Both the position numbers and the translations under genes were made by a program. Source: Avimonas intestinalis (GTDB taxonomy: Bacteria > Bacillota > Clostridia > Oscillospirales > Acutalibacteraceae). Taken from it: a stretch of DNA of 64,000 nucleotides. The notes beneath the pieces were generated by a model. That model did not search any database. It saw only the letters and a program-made list of their open reading frames with translations, and had not been told where the DNA came from. Location of the stretch: the NCBI GenBank assembly GCA_904380375.1, contig CAJFID010000004.1, positions 56,869 through 120,868 on the forward strand. Reading direction: 5' to 3'. Positions 53,800-61,253 of this stretch are shown in pieces (the first letter of the stretch is position 1; each line of letters starts with the position of its first letter).

Positions 53800-54759
53800 G
53801 TGCGGTATTATCTGGGGATTGACGGCGGGGGTACCCGCACCACCGCCTGCTTATGCGACCAGGAAGGGCGCGTGCTCTGCCGCGCCCAGGCCGGCGGATC
53901 GAACTTCTATGCCGACGGGTTTAATAAGGCCCGGGCGGAGCTACGCACCGTGGTGCAGGAGGTACGGCAGGCGCTGGGCCGCGACGTATTGTCCTGTGCG
54001 TTCATCGGGAGCTCGGCGATTGAGTACGAGGCGGACGAAACACTGGTGCGCCGGCTGTGCGACGGGGTGCTGGAGTGCCCTGTATTCATGCATTCCGACG
54101 TATACATTGCCCTGATGGCCCACGCGGCCGGACGGCTCCCGGCCTGTATGCTCATCAGCGGCACCGGCTCCTGCGCAGCCGCGGCCGGGCGGGACGGCGC
54201 GGTACGGCACTGGGGGGGCTGGGGCCACCTCCTGGGGGACGACGGCAGCGCCTACGGTATCGCGTTGGCCGGGCTGCGGGCGGCGGTAAAAGCGTTTGAC
54301 GGCCTGGCTCCCCAAACGGCCCTGTGCGCGGCGGCCGTTGATGAATACGCGCTGAATACCCCGCGGGACCTGATTGACCGGCTCTCCCCGCGGGCGGCCA
54401 AGGCGGATATTGCCCGGTTCGCCCAGCGGGTGGACCAGTGTGCGAAGCAAGGCGACGAGACGGCGCGGGCGATCCTCCTAGCGGCGGGGAAGGACCTGGC
54501 GCAACTGGCCGCCGTCTGCCTGCGGGAGGCCGGTTGCCGTCAGATCGGCTTGTACGGGAGTGTGCTGACGTGCAACCAAGCCGTGCGCGGGCAGTTTGAT
54601 CAAGAGCTGGACGTGCTCCTGCCCGGCGCCCGCGGCCGCCCCTTGGCCCTTCCGCCGGAAGCCGGCGCGCTGCTGGCGGCGATCGCCCGCTTCGGGGCCG
54701 ATCCCGCAGAGCCCGCGGCGGCCGCCCTGTCGGCGTATTTTCACAGGCAAGGGGAATGA
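53800..54759 (+). CDS. BadF/BadG-family sugar kinase (N-acetylglucosamine kinase-like)
   Basis: A 319-residue ASKHA kinase. YYLGIDGGGTRTTACLCD is the phosphate-1 loop, ISGTGSCAAAAGRDG with GGWGHLLGDDGSAYG the second phosphate and adenosine region. The pattern fits the N-acetylhexosamine kinases of this family. The start is GTG at 53800, eight bases after GGAGGG; the frame extends 5' without a site. It is the first gene of a five-gene operon. Immediate coupling to a SIS-domain gene supports amino-sugar phosphorylation, but the exact sugar is not known. Confidence 0.88.
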   Translation: MRYYLGIDGGGTRTTACLCDQEGRVLCRAQAGGSNFYADGFNKARAELRTVVQEVRQALGRDVLSCAFIGSSAIEYEADETLVRRLCDGVLECPVFMHSDVYIALMAHAAGRLPACMLISGTGSCAAAAGRDGAVRHWGGWGHLLGDDGSAYGIALAGLRAAVKAFDGLAPQTALCAAAVDEYALNTPRDLIDRLSPRAAKADIARFAQRVDQCAKQGDETARAILLAAGKDLAQLAAVCLREAGCRQIGLYGSVLTCNQAVRGQFDQELDVLLPGARGRPLALPPEAGALLAAIARFGADPAEPAAAALSAYFHRQGE

Positions 54760-54778
54760 GAGGATGGAGGCCATCAAT

Positions 54779-55534
54779 ATGCAAAATACGACAAGCCGGG
54801 AGAACCCACTTGATCTGTCCTACCTACAGCAAATCCGCACGTTGATCGACACGCTGGCCGGCACCCAGGCCGGGGCGCTGTCGGCCGGAGCGGAAGCGAT
54901 TGCGGATGCGCTCAAAAACGGCCGGTTCCTTTACGCTTTCGGCACCGGGCATTCGCACATGATGGCGCTGGAGCTGTTCTACCGGGCCGGCGGCCTGGCG
55001 CGCGTCTGCCCGATTTTGGATACGGCGCTGATGCTGCACGACGGCGCGGTCAAAAGCTCCTTTGTCGAAAGGGTGGAGGGCTACGCCGCCGAGGTGCTCG
55101 CGCGCTACCCCCTCCAAAAAGGCGATGTGCTGCTGATCGCCTCCAATTCCGGCCGGAACGCGGTGCCGATTGAAATGGCCCGCGAAGCGAAAGCCAGAGG
55201 CGCCACGGTGATCGCGCTGACCAGCCTTGCCCACGCGGCATCGGCCCCCTCCCGTCACTCGTCGGGCACCCATCTTCACGAAAACGCGGACATCGTTATA
55301 GACAACGGCGGCATTGCCGGCGACGCCTGCCTGGAGGTGGAGGGGGCCGGCCGCACCTCGCCAACCTCGACGGTCGTCGGCTGCACGGCGCTGCACCTGA
55401 TGGTCCACAACGCCATCCTCCGCCTGGCGGAGCAGGGCTGTCCGCCCGAAATCTTCCAAAGCGCCAACAGCGACGGCGGCCGGCAAAACGACGACTATAT
55501 CCGGAAATATTCCCCCTTTATCAAACACCTATAA
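54779..55534 (+). CDS. SIS-domain sugar-phosphate isomerase/binding protein
   Basis: A 251-residue SIS protein of the UPF0309 type. GRFLYAFGTGHSHMMALELFYRAGGL and DVLLIASNSGRNAVPIEMA are the two sugar-phosphate loops; TSPTSTVVGCTALHLMVHNAIL is typical of the subgroup. The ATG at 54779 has GGAGG eight bases upstream; an in-frame ATG at 54764 also has a usable site. Located 19 bases after the kinase, it may isomerise or deaminate the phosphorylated amino sugar or act as an etherase-like protein. Confidence 0.88.
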   Translation: MQNTTSRENPLDLSYLQQIRTLIDTLAGTQAGALSAGAEAIADALKNGRFLYAFGTGHSHMMALELFYRAGGLARVCPILDTALMLHDGAVKSSFVERVEGYAAEVLARYPLQKGDVLLIASNSGRNAVPIEMAREAKARGATVIALTSLAHAASAPSRHSSGTHLHENADIVIDNGGIAGDACLEVEGAGRTSPTSTVVGCTALHLMVHNAILRLAEQGCPPEIFQSANSDGGRQNDDYIRKYSPFIKHL

Positions 55535-55553
55535 ACCGGAAAAGGAGTGAACA

Positions 55554-56348
55554 TTGGCGATGATCGAGCTATTTCGCAATCATCGTGTGGTCAACTGGCA
55601 CGAGCACATCTGGTCGGACGAAAGCGGGAAGCGGGCCCCCGCCAATTTCCGGCATCTGATGCATATGGCGGATGTGACCCATACGGACGTCCTGGTATGC
55701 TCCAACCCCTTTTATGTAAAAGGGGCGACGCCCGAGCAGTTCATCCACTGCAACAACGTCCTTTACGAAAGCATGTGCGAATACCCGGGCCGGATACGGG
55801 GCATGTGCTATGTAAATCCCGGCTACCGGCGGGAGGCGCTGGCCGAGATTGAGCGCTGTGTACTCCAGCTGGGTTTTACCGGCGTTAAGCTCTACAACCA
55901 ATACCATCTTTGTGATCCCGTGCTTGAAGACGTCATCCGCCAATGCATCGCGCTCGACATCCCGATCCTGTGCCACGCCGGCAAGCTGAACCATTGCCGG
56001 GAGACGCAGCCCTTTATCTCGGACGGCACCCATTTCGCCCGTGCCGCGGAAAAATTCCCGGACGCGGTGTTTGTCTACGCGCACATCGGCGGCGGCGGGG
56101 ACTGGCAATGGTCCCTCAAAGCCATCGCCCCTTACCCCAACGTCTTTGCGGATACCAGCGGTAGCGTCTGCGACGAAGGGATTTTGGAGGAAAGTGTCCG
56201 CCTCCTGGGGGCCGACCGCCTCCTGTTCGGCTCCGACATGTCCTACAGCGCCAACGTCGGGAAAATCCTGGCGGCACGGATCCCCGAAGAAGACAAGATC
56301 ACCATCTTAGATAACCCGCGCTTCCACCGTTATCTTGAAAGGAGGTAA
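55554..56348 (+). CDS. Amidohydrolase-2 family hydrolase (A)
   Basis: A 264-residue TIM-barrel metal hydrolase. VVNWHEHIW gives an HxH-type first metal site, FTGVKLYNQY the lysine strand, ILCHAG and VYAHIGGGGDW further His ligands, and RLLFGSDMSY the catalytic Asp. TTG at 55554 is the likely start, six bases after AAAGGAG; ATG two codons later is less well spaced. Its stop overlaps the ribosome site of the next, related gene. The substrate is unknown. Confidence 0.86.
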   Translation: MAMIELFRNHRVVNWHEHIWSDESGKRAPANFRHLMHMADVTHTDVLVCSNPFYVKGATPEQFIHCNNVLYESMCEYPGRIRGMCYVNPGYRREALAEIERCVLQLGFTGVKLYNQYHLCDPVLEDVIRQCIALDIPILCHAGKLNHCRETQPFISDGTHFARAAEKFPDAVFVYAHIGGGGDWQWSLKAIAPYPNVFADTSGSVCDEGILEESVRLLGADRLLFGSDMSYSANVGKILAARIPEEDKITILDNPRFHRYLERR

Positions 56349-56353
56349 CCCCG

Positions 56354-57151
56354 GTGATTCTTGACATGCACACCATGGTCGGCCACTTCCCCTTCCGGAA
56401 AACGCCGTATGTGACAGCCGGTGAGCTGGCCCGCCACCTCCGGCAAAACGGGATTGGCCGCGCCGTAACCTACAGCCTGCACGCCGTGTTCTACCGCAAC
56501 GTACAGGACGGCAACGAAGAACTGGCGCAGGAGCTTTCCAAGGACGCGTCGGCCTCCTGCGTCCTGATCCCCGCCTGTGTCGTCAACCCCGCCTATCCCG
56601 GCTGGAGGGAGGATTTCCGGCGCTGTGTTGACAACATGGGGTTCCGCATGCTGGTGATGTTCCCCGCCTACCATGGCTATGCCCTGGACGACCCGGAGGC
56701 GCTCGCACTGCTTGACCTGGCCGGGCAGAACGGCGTACCGGTCCACCTACCGTTCGGCCTTGAGGATATCCGCCAGCGCCATCCCTTAGACGCGGCGCGC
56801 AATCTTTCCGTGGACGAGGTCTGCCGCGCCCTGGCTATCAACAAGCATACCGACATCCTGCTGTCCAACGGGCCGATGGTCGACTTTGCCGAACGGCTGG
56901 AGCCGCTGCAGGCGCAGCGGCCGGGACGGCTGTTCTACGATTTCAGCAAGCTGGACCCGCTCAACAGCTCCTTTGACACCCTTTTGCAGCTGGCCGGCCC
57001 GGAAAGGGTCGTGTTCGCCAGCGCTTCGCCGCTGCATTACATTGCCCCGCAAACCTTCAAGCTGCACCTGGTCAAGGAGGAGCAGACCTGCCGCCTTTTA
57101 AGCTGGGAAAACGGGAAAGCGCTGCTGGGGCTGACCGCAGAGGAGGGCTGA
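56354..57151 (+). CDS. Amidohydrolase-2-like protein (B), altered metal sites
   Basis: A 265-residue barrel protein, a relative of gene A. The first motif reads LDMHTMVGHFPF, in which HxH becomes HTM. Later landmarks are weaker: GVPVHLPFGL in place of the usual CHAG, ILLSNGPMVDF, and RVVFASASPLHY where GxD is expected. Loss of several metal ligands suggests a changed chemistry or a non-catalytic partner of gene A. GTG at 56354 is seven bases after GGAGG. Confidence 0.82.
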   Translation: MILDMHTMVGHFPFRKTPYVTAGELARHLRQNGIGRAVTYSLHAVFYRNVQDGNEELAQELSKDASASCVLIPACVVNPAYPGWREDFRRCVDNMGFRMLVMFPAYHGYALDDPEALALLDLAGQNGVPVHLPFGLEDIRQRHPLDAARNLSVDEVCRALAINKHTDILLSNGPMVDFAERLEPLQAQRPGRLFYDFSKLDPLNSSFDTLLQLAGPERVVFASASPLHYIAPQTFKLHLVKEEQTCRLLSWENGKALLGLTAEEG

Positions 57152-57153
57152 CC

Positions 57154-58416
57154 GTGCAAGCGCTATACGCAGGCTACGGGGCGGAGGATATCACCCCGCC
57201 CTTGGGCACGGAGCTGTCCGGCTACGGCTATTTCCTGGGGCGGCGGGCGGCGGAGGTGCTCGACCCCCTATGGGCCCGCTGCCTGGCGCTTCAGGAGGGC
57301 TCGGACCAAGAAGGGCCGGCACTGCTAATCTGCTGCGACCTTGTCGGCCTGTCCCCTGCGCTGTTTGATGGGCTCCGCCGCCGGCTGGCCGAAGCGCTTG
57401 GGATCCCGGCCGGGCGGCTTCACTTTGTATGCACCCATACCCATACGGGGCCGGGCACCGGGCTGCTGATCGGCTGCGGCGAACCGGATCCCGCCTACCT
57501 TGCGACGCTGCCTGAAAAAATCCTGGCCGCCGCCCGGGCCGCCCTGTCCGACCTGGCAGCGGTGGATGGCCTGCGGCTGTCCGACAGTTCCGGAGCGTCG
57601 GTCGGGTACAACCGGACGATCGCAAACAGCCCGCTTGACCCGGCAACCCGCGGATGGGTTTTCGTCCGCCAGGATGCGGCACCGATTGCCGTGGTGCAGC
57701 ACGCCTGCCACCCGGTCACCCTGGGGCCGGCCGAGGCGGTGTCGGCGGATTTCCCCGGCCAGGCCGTCCGGGAGCTGGAGCGTCAGGGCTGCCGCGCGCT
57801 CTTTATCAACGGCCCCTGCGGGGATGTGGATCCCCTGGTCAACCAAACGGCCTGGGGATCCGGCACGCCGGAGGACGCGGCCCGGTACGGGCAGGCGATC
57901 GCCCGCTCCTTCCGGGACGGCCTTTCCTCCCGCCTCCTCCCGCCGGAGGGCCTGCGCTCCGCCGTTTTCCATGTTACGGTACCGCTGCGCCCCTTTACCC
58001 CCGGCTCGCTCGCCTGCCTACTGGCCGAGCAGGAAAAGCGCGGCGACCGGCCGCCCCGTTCCGCCGGCGTCTTCCCCCTATACGAAGAGCGGATCCGCCA
58101 ACAGGGCTGGGACCGGGAAAGCGAAACGGCGTCGGTCTTCCGGCTGTCCTTCGGTCCCGTCCTCCTCGTCGGTACGCCGTACGAGCTGTTCACCGAAACG
58201 GGCCGGGCCATCCGGGAAGCCTTCCCGGGAAAAATGGTGCTGGTGGCCGGCAACGCGTCGTCTACGCACGGCTACCTTCCCACACGGGCCGCGATGGAAA
58301 AGGGCGGGTACGAAACCGTCGACTCCGCCTTTGTATACGGCCGCCCTCTGCAAAAAACCGGTGCCGCCGAAGCCTTTGCGCAGGGCGTCATCGCTCAGCT
58401 GCGCCGCCTGGCCTGA
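57154..58416 (+). CDS. Neutral/alkaline ceramidase N-domain-like hydrolase
   Basis: A 420-residue protein resembling the N-terminal catalytic domain of neutral ceramidases, which hydrolyse amide bonds with a zinc ion. AGYGAEDITPPLGTELSGYG opens the domain; FVCTHTHTGPGTG and VQHACHPVTLG carry zinc-binding His residues, and LFINGPCGDVDPLV is also conserved. No signal peptide is visible, so it works inside the cell on a small amide, not a membrane lipid. GTG at 57154 follows GGAGGG and lies three bases after the previous stop. Last gene of the operon. Confidence 0.87.
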   Translation: MQALYAGYGAEDITPPLGTELSGYGYFLGRRAAEVLDPLWARCLALQEGSDQEGPALLICCDLVGLSPALFDGLRRRLAEALGIPAGRLHFVCTHTHTGPGTGLLIGCGEPDPAYLATLPEKILAAARAALSDLAAVDGLRLSDSSGASVGYNRTIANSPLDPATRGWVFVRQDAAPIAVVQHACHPVTLGPAEAVSADFPGQAVRELERQGCRALFINGPCGDVDPLVNQTAWGSGTPEDAARYGQAIARSFRDGLSSRLLPPEGLRSAVFHVTVPLRPFTPGSLACLLAEQEKRGDRPPRSAGVFPLYEERIRQQGWDRESETASVFRLSFGPVLLVGTPYELFTETGRAIREAFPGKMVLVAGNASSTHGYLPTRAAMEKGGYETVDSAFVYGRPLQKTGAAEAFAQGVIAQLRRLA

Positions 58417-58439
58417 ACGCTTGATAGAAAAAGTCAATT

Positions 58440-58640
58440 AAAAAAATAATACACAAAAAGTTTTCGTCCGCCTTTTTCAAAAGGCGGTGGGGTCGAGGGG
58501 CAAAGCCCCCGTCGTCCTCCGCAGAGGACGAAATCTTCCCTAAAAAGAGCGCAGGAGGGACGTTTACGGTGGGGAACCCTCGCCGGGGGTTCCCCGATGC
58601 GGCGCACCGCGCCGTATAAGATTTCCGCATTTGTGCATAT
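58440..58640. repeat. Chain of hairpins in the gap after the five-gene operon
   Basis: Successive palindromes include CGCCTTTTT/AAAGGCG, GGGGC-AAA-GCCCC, GTCCTC-CGCA-GAGGAC and GGGGAACCC/GGGTTCCCC. There is no ORF with a ribosome site. Such composite palindromic tracts are often dispersed intergenic repeats in Clostridia; only one full copy is seen in this window. Confidence 0.5.
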
Positions 58641-58675
58641 TGCCATTTGCTTACTAGTTTTTCGACGGGCTGAAG

Positions 58676-58721
58676 AAAACCGGAGGGGGAGAGACACAAG
58701 GTCTCTCCCCCTCCGGTTTTT
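58676..58721. terminator. Strong bidirectional terminator between the operon and GH2
   Basis: AAAACCGGAGGGGGAGAGAC pairs fully with its complement across a five-base loop; the stem ends run into TTTTT on the plus strand and TTTTC on the minus strand. It serves converging transcription units. Confidence 0.93.
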
Positions 58722-58753
58722 ATGCCTTTGCTTTTCCAAAGCCTAGCTGCTGC

Positions 58754-60985
58754 CTAAAACGGATACCGCTCATAAAAGCGCAGGACGGCGCCGGTATCGG
58801 CATAGGGTGCGCTGTCGGATACGGCGAAGAAGAGGTACTCCTGCGAAACTTTCCGCCCCTTCGTCTCCGCCTCACAGACCACCGAAAAGCTCCGGAGCCC
58901 TTCCGGCACGGCCCATTCAAAGGCAAACGCCTTGCTTTCGGCGCGTTCCCATACCGTTTCCCCCTGTTCGCCCAAAACCCGGACGGAGACCCGGTCCGGA
59001 TCCTGCCCGCTGTCGTCGTGGACATGGGTCCGCCCGCAGAAGGTATCGCCCGCGCGGTAAACCAGCTTTTCATACCGCAGCGAAACATGGTAAGGCCGCA
59101 TGGCGTCGCGGTAGAAATAATAGGCCAGCTTGGGCGTATTGTAATAATCCACCATGCTGGTGCAGGATACGTTGGGCCACGGCTCGTTGAGCTGCCAGAC
59201 AATGCTCCCCCCGTTGCGGAACGCCCGGCGGCGGTGGGTCTCTATCGCATAGCGGATCCCCTCGGCCTGCATATACTGGCTGACCTTAACAAACGTTGAA
59301 AGGTCGTCCATATCCCCGAACAGGGGCTGGTCGCGGTACCCGTAGGTATCCCACCATTCGCCGTGGTGCCGCCAAGTCAGGTTGTCCTTCATGGTGGTGA
59401 CCACCAGGTTTTCCGGCGCCAGAAATTTTTCCAGCGATGAAAGGCAGCTCATCCCGTCGTTGCCGAATTCGCTGTGCAGTTGGATGGCGGCGTTGTTGTA
59501 GAGCGTATACTGCCCCTCCGGGCCGTAGTATTTCCACGGGCCGTGGACGTCGTGGTTTTCCGCCGGCCGGTCGTTGTCAATGAAGGCGCAGGGGCCGGAC
59601 GCCGAGGTGGGCAGCATCAGCCGGTCGGGATCAAGGGTGTTGGTAATGCCGCGGAGCATGGCGAGGTTTTCATCCTCAAAGGTTTCCGGCACACGCTGCG
59701 GGTCGTACAGCTCATTCCCGCCGCCCCAGAAGGTCAGGCTGACGTGGTTGCGCTTTTCCTTCACCGCCGCGCGGGCGGTGGCGGCCGCCAGCCGCAGGAA
59801 TTCCGGCCGTTTGGACGGGACGTTGTCCAAGCCGGAGGAGGACTGGATAAACTCCTGCCACACCATCAGCCCCAGCTCGTCGCAAAGCTCGTAGAACGCC
59901 TCCTTCTCAATCAGGCCGCCGCCCCAAACGCGGACAAGGTTCACGTTGGCATCCCGCGCCAGCTCCAGCAGCGGGCGGTATTGCTCGGCCCCCACGCAGC
60001 CATACATATGGTCCAGGGGCGTCATATTCACGCCCTTGATGTAAATCTTTTTCCCATTGATAACCGGGATGTACGGCAAAGAGCCGGCCGGCGCATCGTC
60101 GCACGGCGTATACGCCAGGGCCCGCAGGCCGACGCGCAGCCTCCGGCAGTCGGAAAGGCCGCCGTCCGCCGTCAGCTGAAGCTCAAGGTCGTAAAGGGGC
60201 TGCGGGCCGTACCCGTTTGGATACCAAAGCGCCGGATCGGGCACCGGAAGGTCAAGCGACACCGCGCGGCCGATCGACGCGGCCGAAGCGTCGGCGACCG
60301 TCCTGCCGTTGTAGGAGAGGACGGCCCGCATCGCGGCAGGCCCGCTGATCTGCGCACTGCAATGCAGCGTTTCCCCGTCAAAGCGGACGTGGGTGCTTTC
60401 AAAGCAGGCGGGCCCGGTAACGTCAATATATACGTCGTCGTACAGCCCCAGGTGCACCAGCCGCGTCCCGAAATCCCACTTGTAGCCAAACCGCGCCTTT
60501 TGGGTGTGGGTCTGGGAGGTATAGCCGATCTGGCCCATTTCATCCGGCGCGTGCTCCAGCACCACCTGCACCAGGTTCTCTTCCTCATACCGCAGGAGGT
60601 CGGTCACATCGACGATACAGGGGACGTACATCCCCTCATGGTCGGCCACCTTTTGATTGTTGATGTAGACGCGGCCCTTGTAGTCCACGCCCTTGAAAAC
60701 CAGACGGATGCGCCGCCCCTTCCATGCCGGATCCGCCCGGAAGGATGTGCGGTAGATCCACCAGCGGGAGGCCACCCACTCGCACAACAGGGAGTTGCGC
60801 TCGTAATACGGGTCGTCAATGAGGCCAGCGTTCTGCAAATCGCGGTACACGCAGCCGGGCACAGAGGCGGGGATCGGGTCAATGACGCCGGACAGCAGCG
60901 CGCCGGTTTCTATGCTGCGGTCCCGGTCCGGCACATAAGGCCATGTACCATAGAGCGTCCATTGTTCCAGCTTTTTTTTGAGCAT
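58754..60985 (-). CDS. GH2 beta-mannosidase-like enzyme
   Basis: A 743-residue intracellular GH2 enzyme. The N-terminal jelly roll (SRWWIYRTSFR, VDYKGRVYINNQKV) and immunoglobulin-like domain lead to the barrel with NLVRVWGGGLIEKEAFYELC, LTFWGGGNELYD (acid/base Glu) and LHSEFGNDGM (nucleophile Glu). These arrangements are those of the beta-mannosidase branch of GH2. WHSI-like GSIVWQLNEPWP follows. ATG at 60985 is six bases after AAGGAGG. Together with GH38 it points to mannose-containing glycans as food. Confidence 0.92.
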   Translation of the reverse strand: MLKKKLEQWTLYGTWPYVPDRDRSIETGALLSGVIDPIPASVPGCVYRDLQNAGLIDDPYYERNSLLCEWVASRWWIYRTSFRADPAWKGRRIRLVFKGVDYKGRVYINNQKVADHEGMYVPCIVDVTDLLRYEEENLVQVVLEHAPDEMGQIGYTSQTHTQKARFGYKWDFGTRLVHLGLYDDVYIDVTGPACFESTHVRFDGETLHCSAQISGPAAMRAVLSYNGRTVADASAASIGRAVSLDLPVPDPALWYPNGYGPQPLYDLELQLTADGGLSDCRRLRVGLRALAYTPCDDAPAGSLPYIPVINGKKIYIKGVNMTPLDHMYGCVGAEQYRPLLELARDANVNLVRVWGGGLIEKEAFYELCDELGLMVWQEFIQSSSGLDNVPSKRPEFLRLAAATARAAVKEKRNHVSLTFWGGGNELYDPQRVPETFEDENLAMLRGITNTLDPDRLMLPTSASGPCAFIDNDRPAENHDVHGPWKYYGPEGQYTLYNNAAIQLHSEFGNDGMSCLSSLEKFLAPENLVVTTMKDNLTWRHHGEWWDTYGYRDQPLFGDMDDLSTFVKVSQYMQAEGIRYAIETHRRRAFRNGGSIVWQLNEPWPNVSCTSMVDYYNTPKLAYYFYRDAMRPYHVSLRYEKLVYRAGDTFCGRTHVHDDSGQDPDRVSVRVLGEQGETVWERAESKAFAFEWAVPEGLRSFSVVCEAETKGRKVSQEYLFFAVSDSAPYADTGAVLRFYERYPF

Positions 60986-61019
60986 ATGTTACCTCCTTGT
61001 TACTTGATTATTGTTTTAA

Positions 61020-61044
61020 TTTATACTAACATAAAATTACTAAC
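61020..61044 (-). promoter_or_regulatory. -10 element and direct-repeat operator before GH2
   Basis: Minus-strand TATAAA (61020-61025) is preceded by GTTAG-9-GTTAG direct repeats (61026-61044) filling the spacer. The word TAACATAA is shared with the divergent region at 53.5-53.7 kb, so the second LacI may act here too. Confidence 0.45.
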
Positions 61045-61194
61045 TTGTAAATGAGAATCTTAGGAATACCGCCGCTTTCCATCCAGCAAACGCCGGAGGA
61101 TCTGGACGCGCCGGCAGCCGCCCGGGCGGCGTGGCTTTCCGGCGCATCGGTGGGGACAGGCAGAGGCCGCCGAAACGGCCGCGGCGCACGGGCA

Positions 61195-61238
61195 GGCAAA
61201 AAGAGGCCCCTCGGTTATATAAACCGAGGGGCCTCTTT
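61195..61238 (-). terminator. Terminator of the glycyl radical enzyme gene
   Basis: AAAGAGGCCCCTCGGTT and its exact complement form a 17-pair stem (61200-61238) with loop ATATA, ending in TTTTT on the minus strand, 16 bases after the stop. Confidence 0.93.
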
Positions 61239-61253
61239 GCTGTTTCAAAGGGA

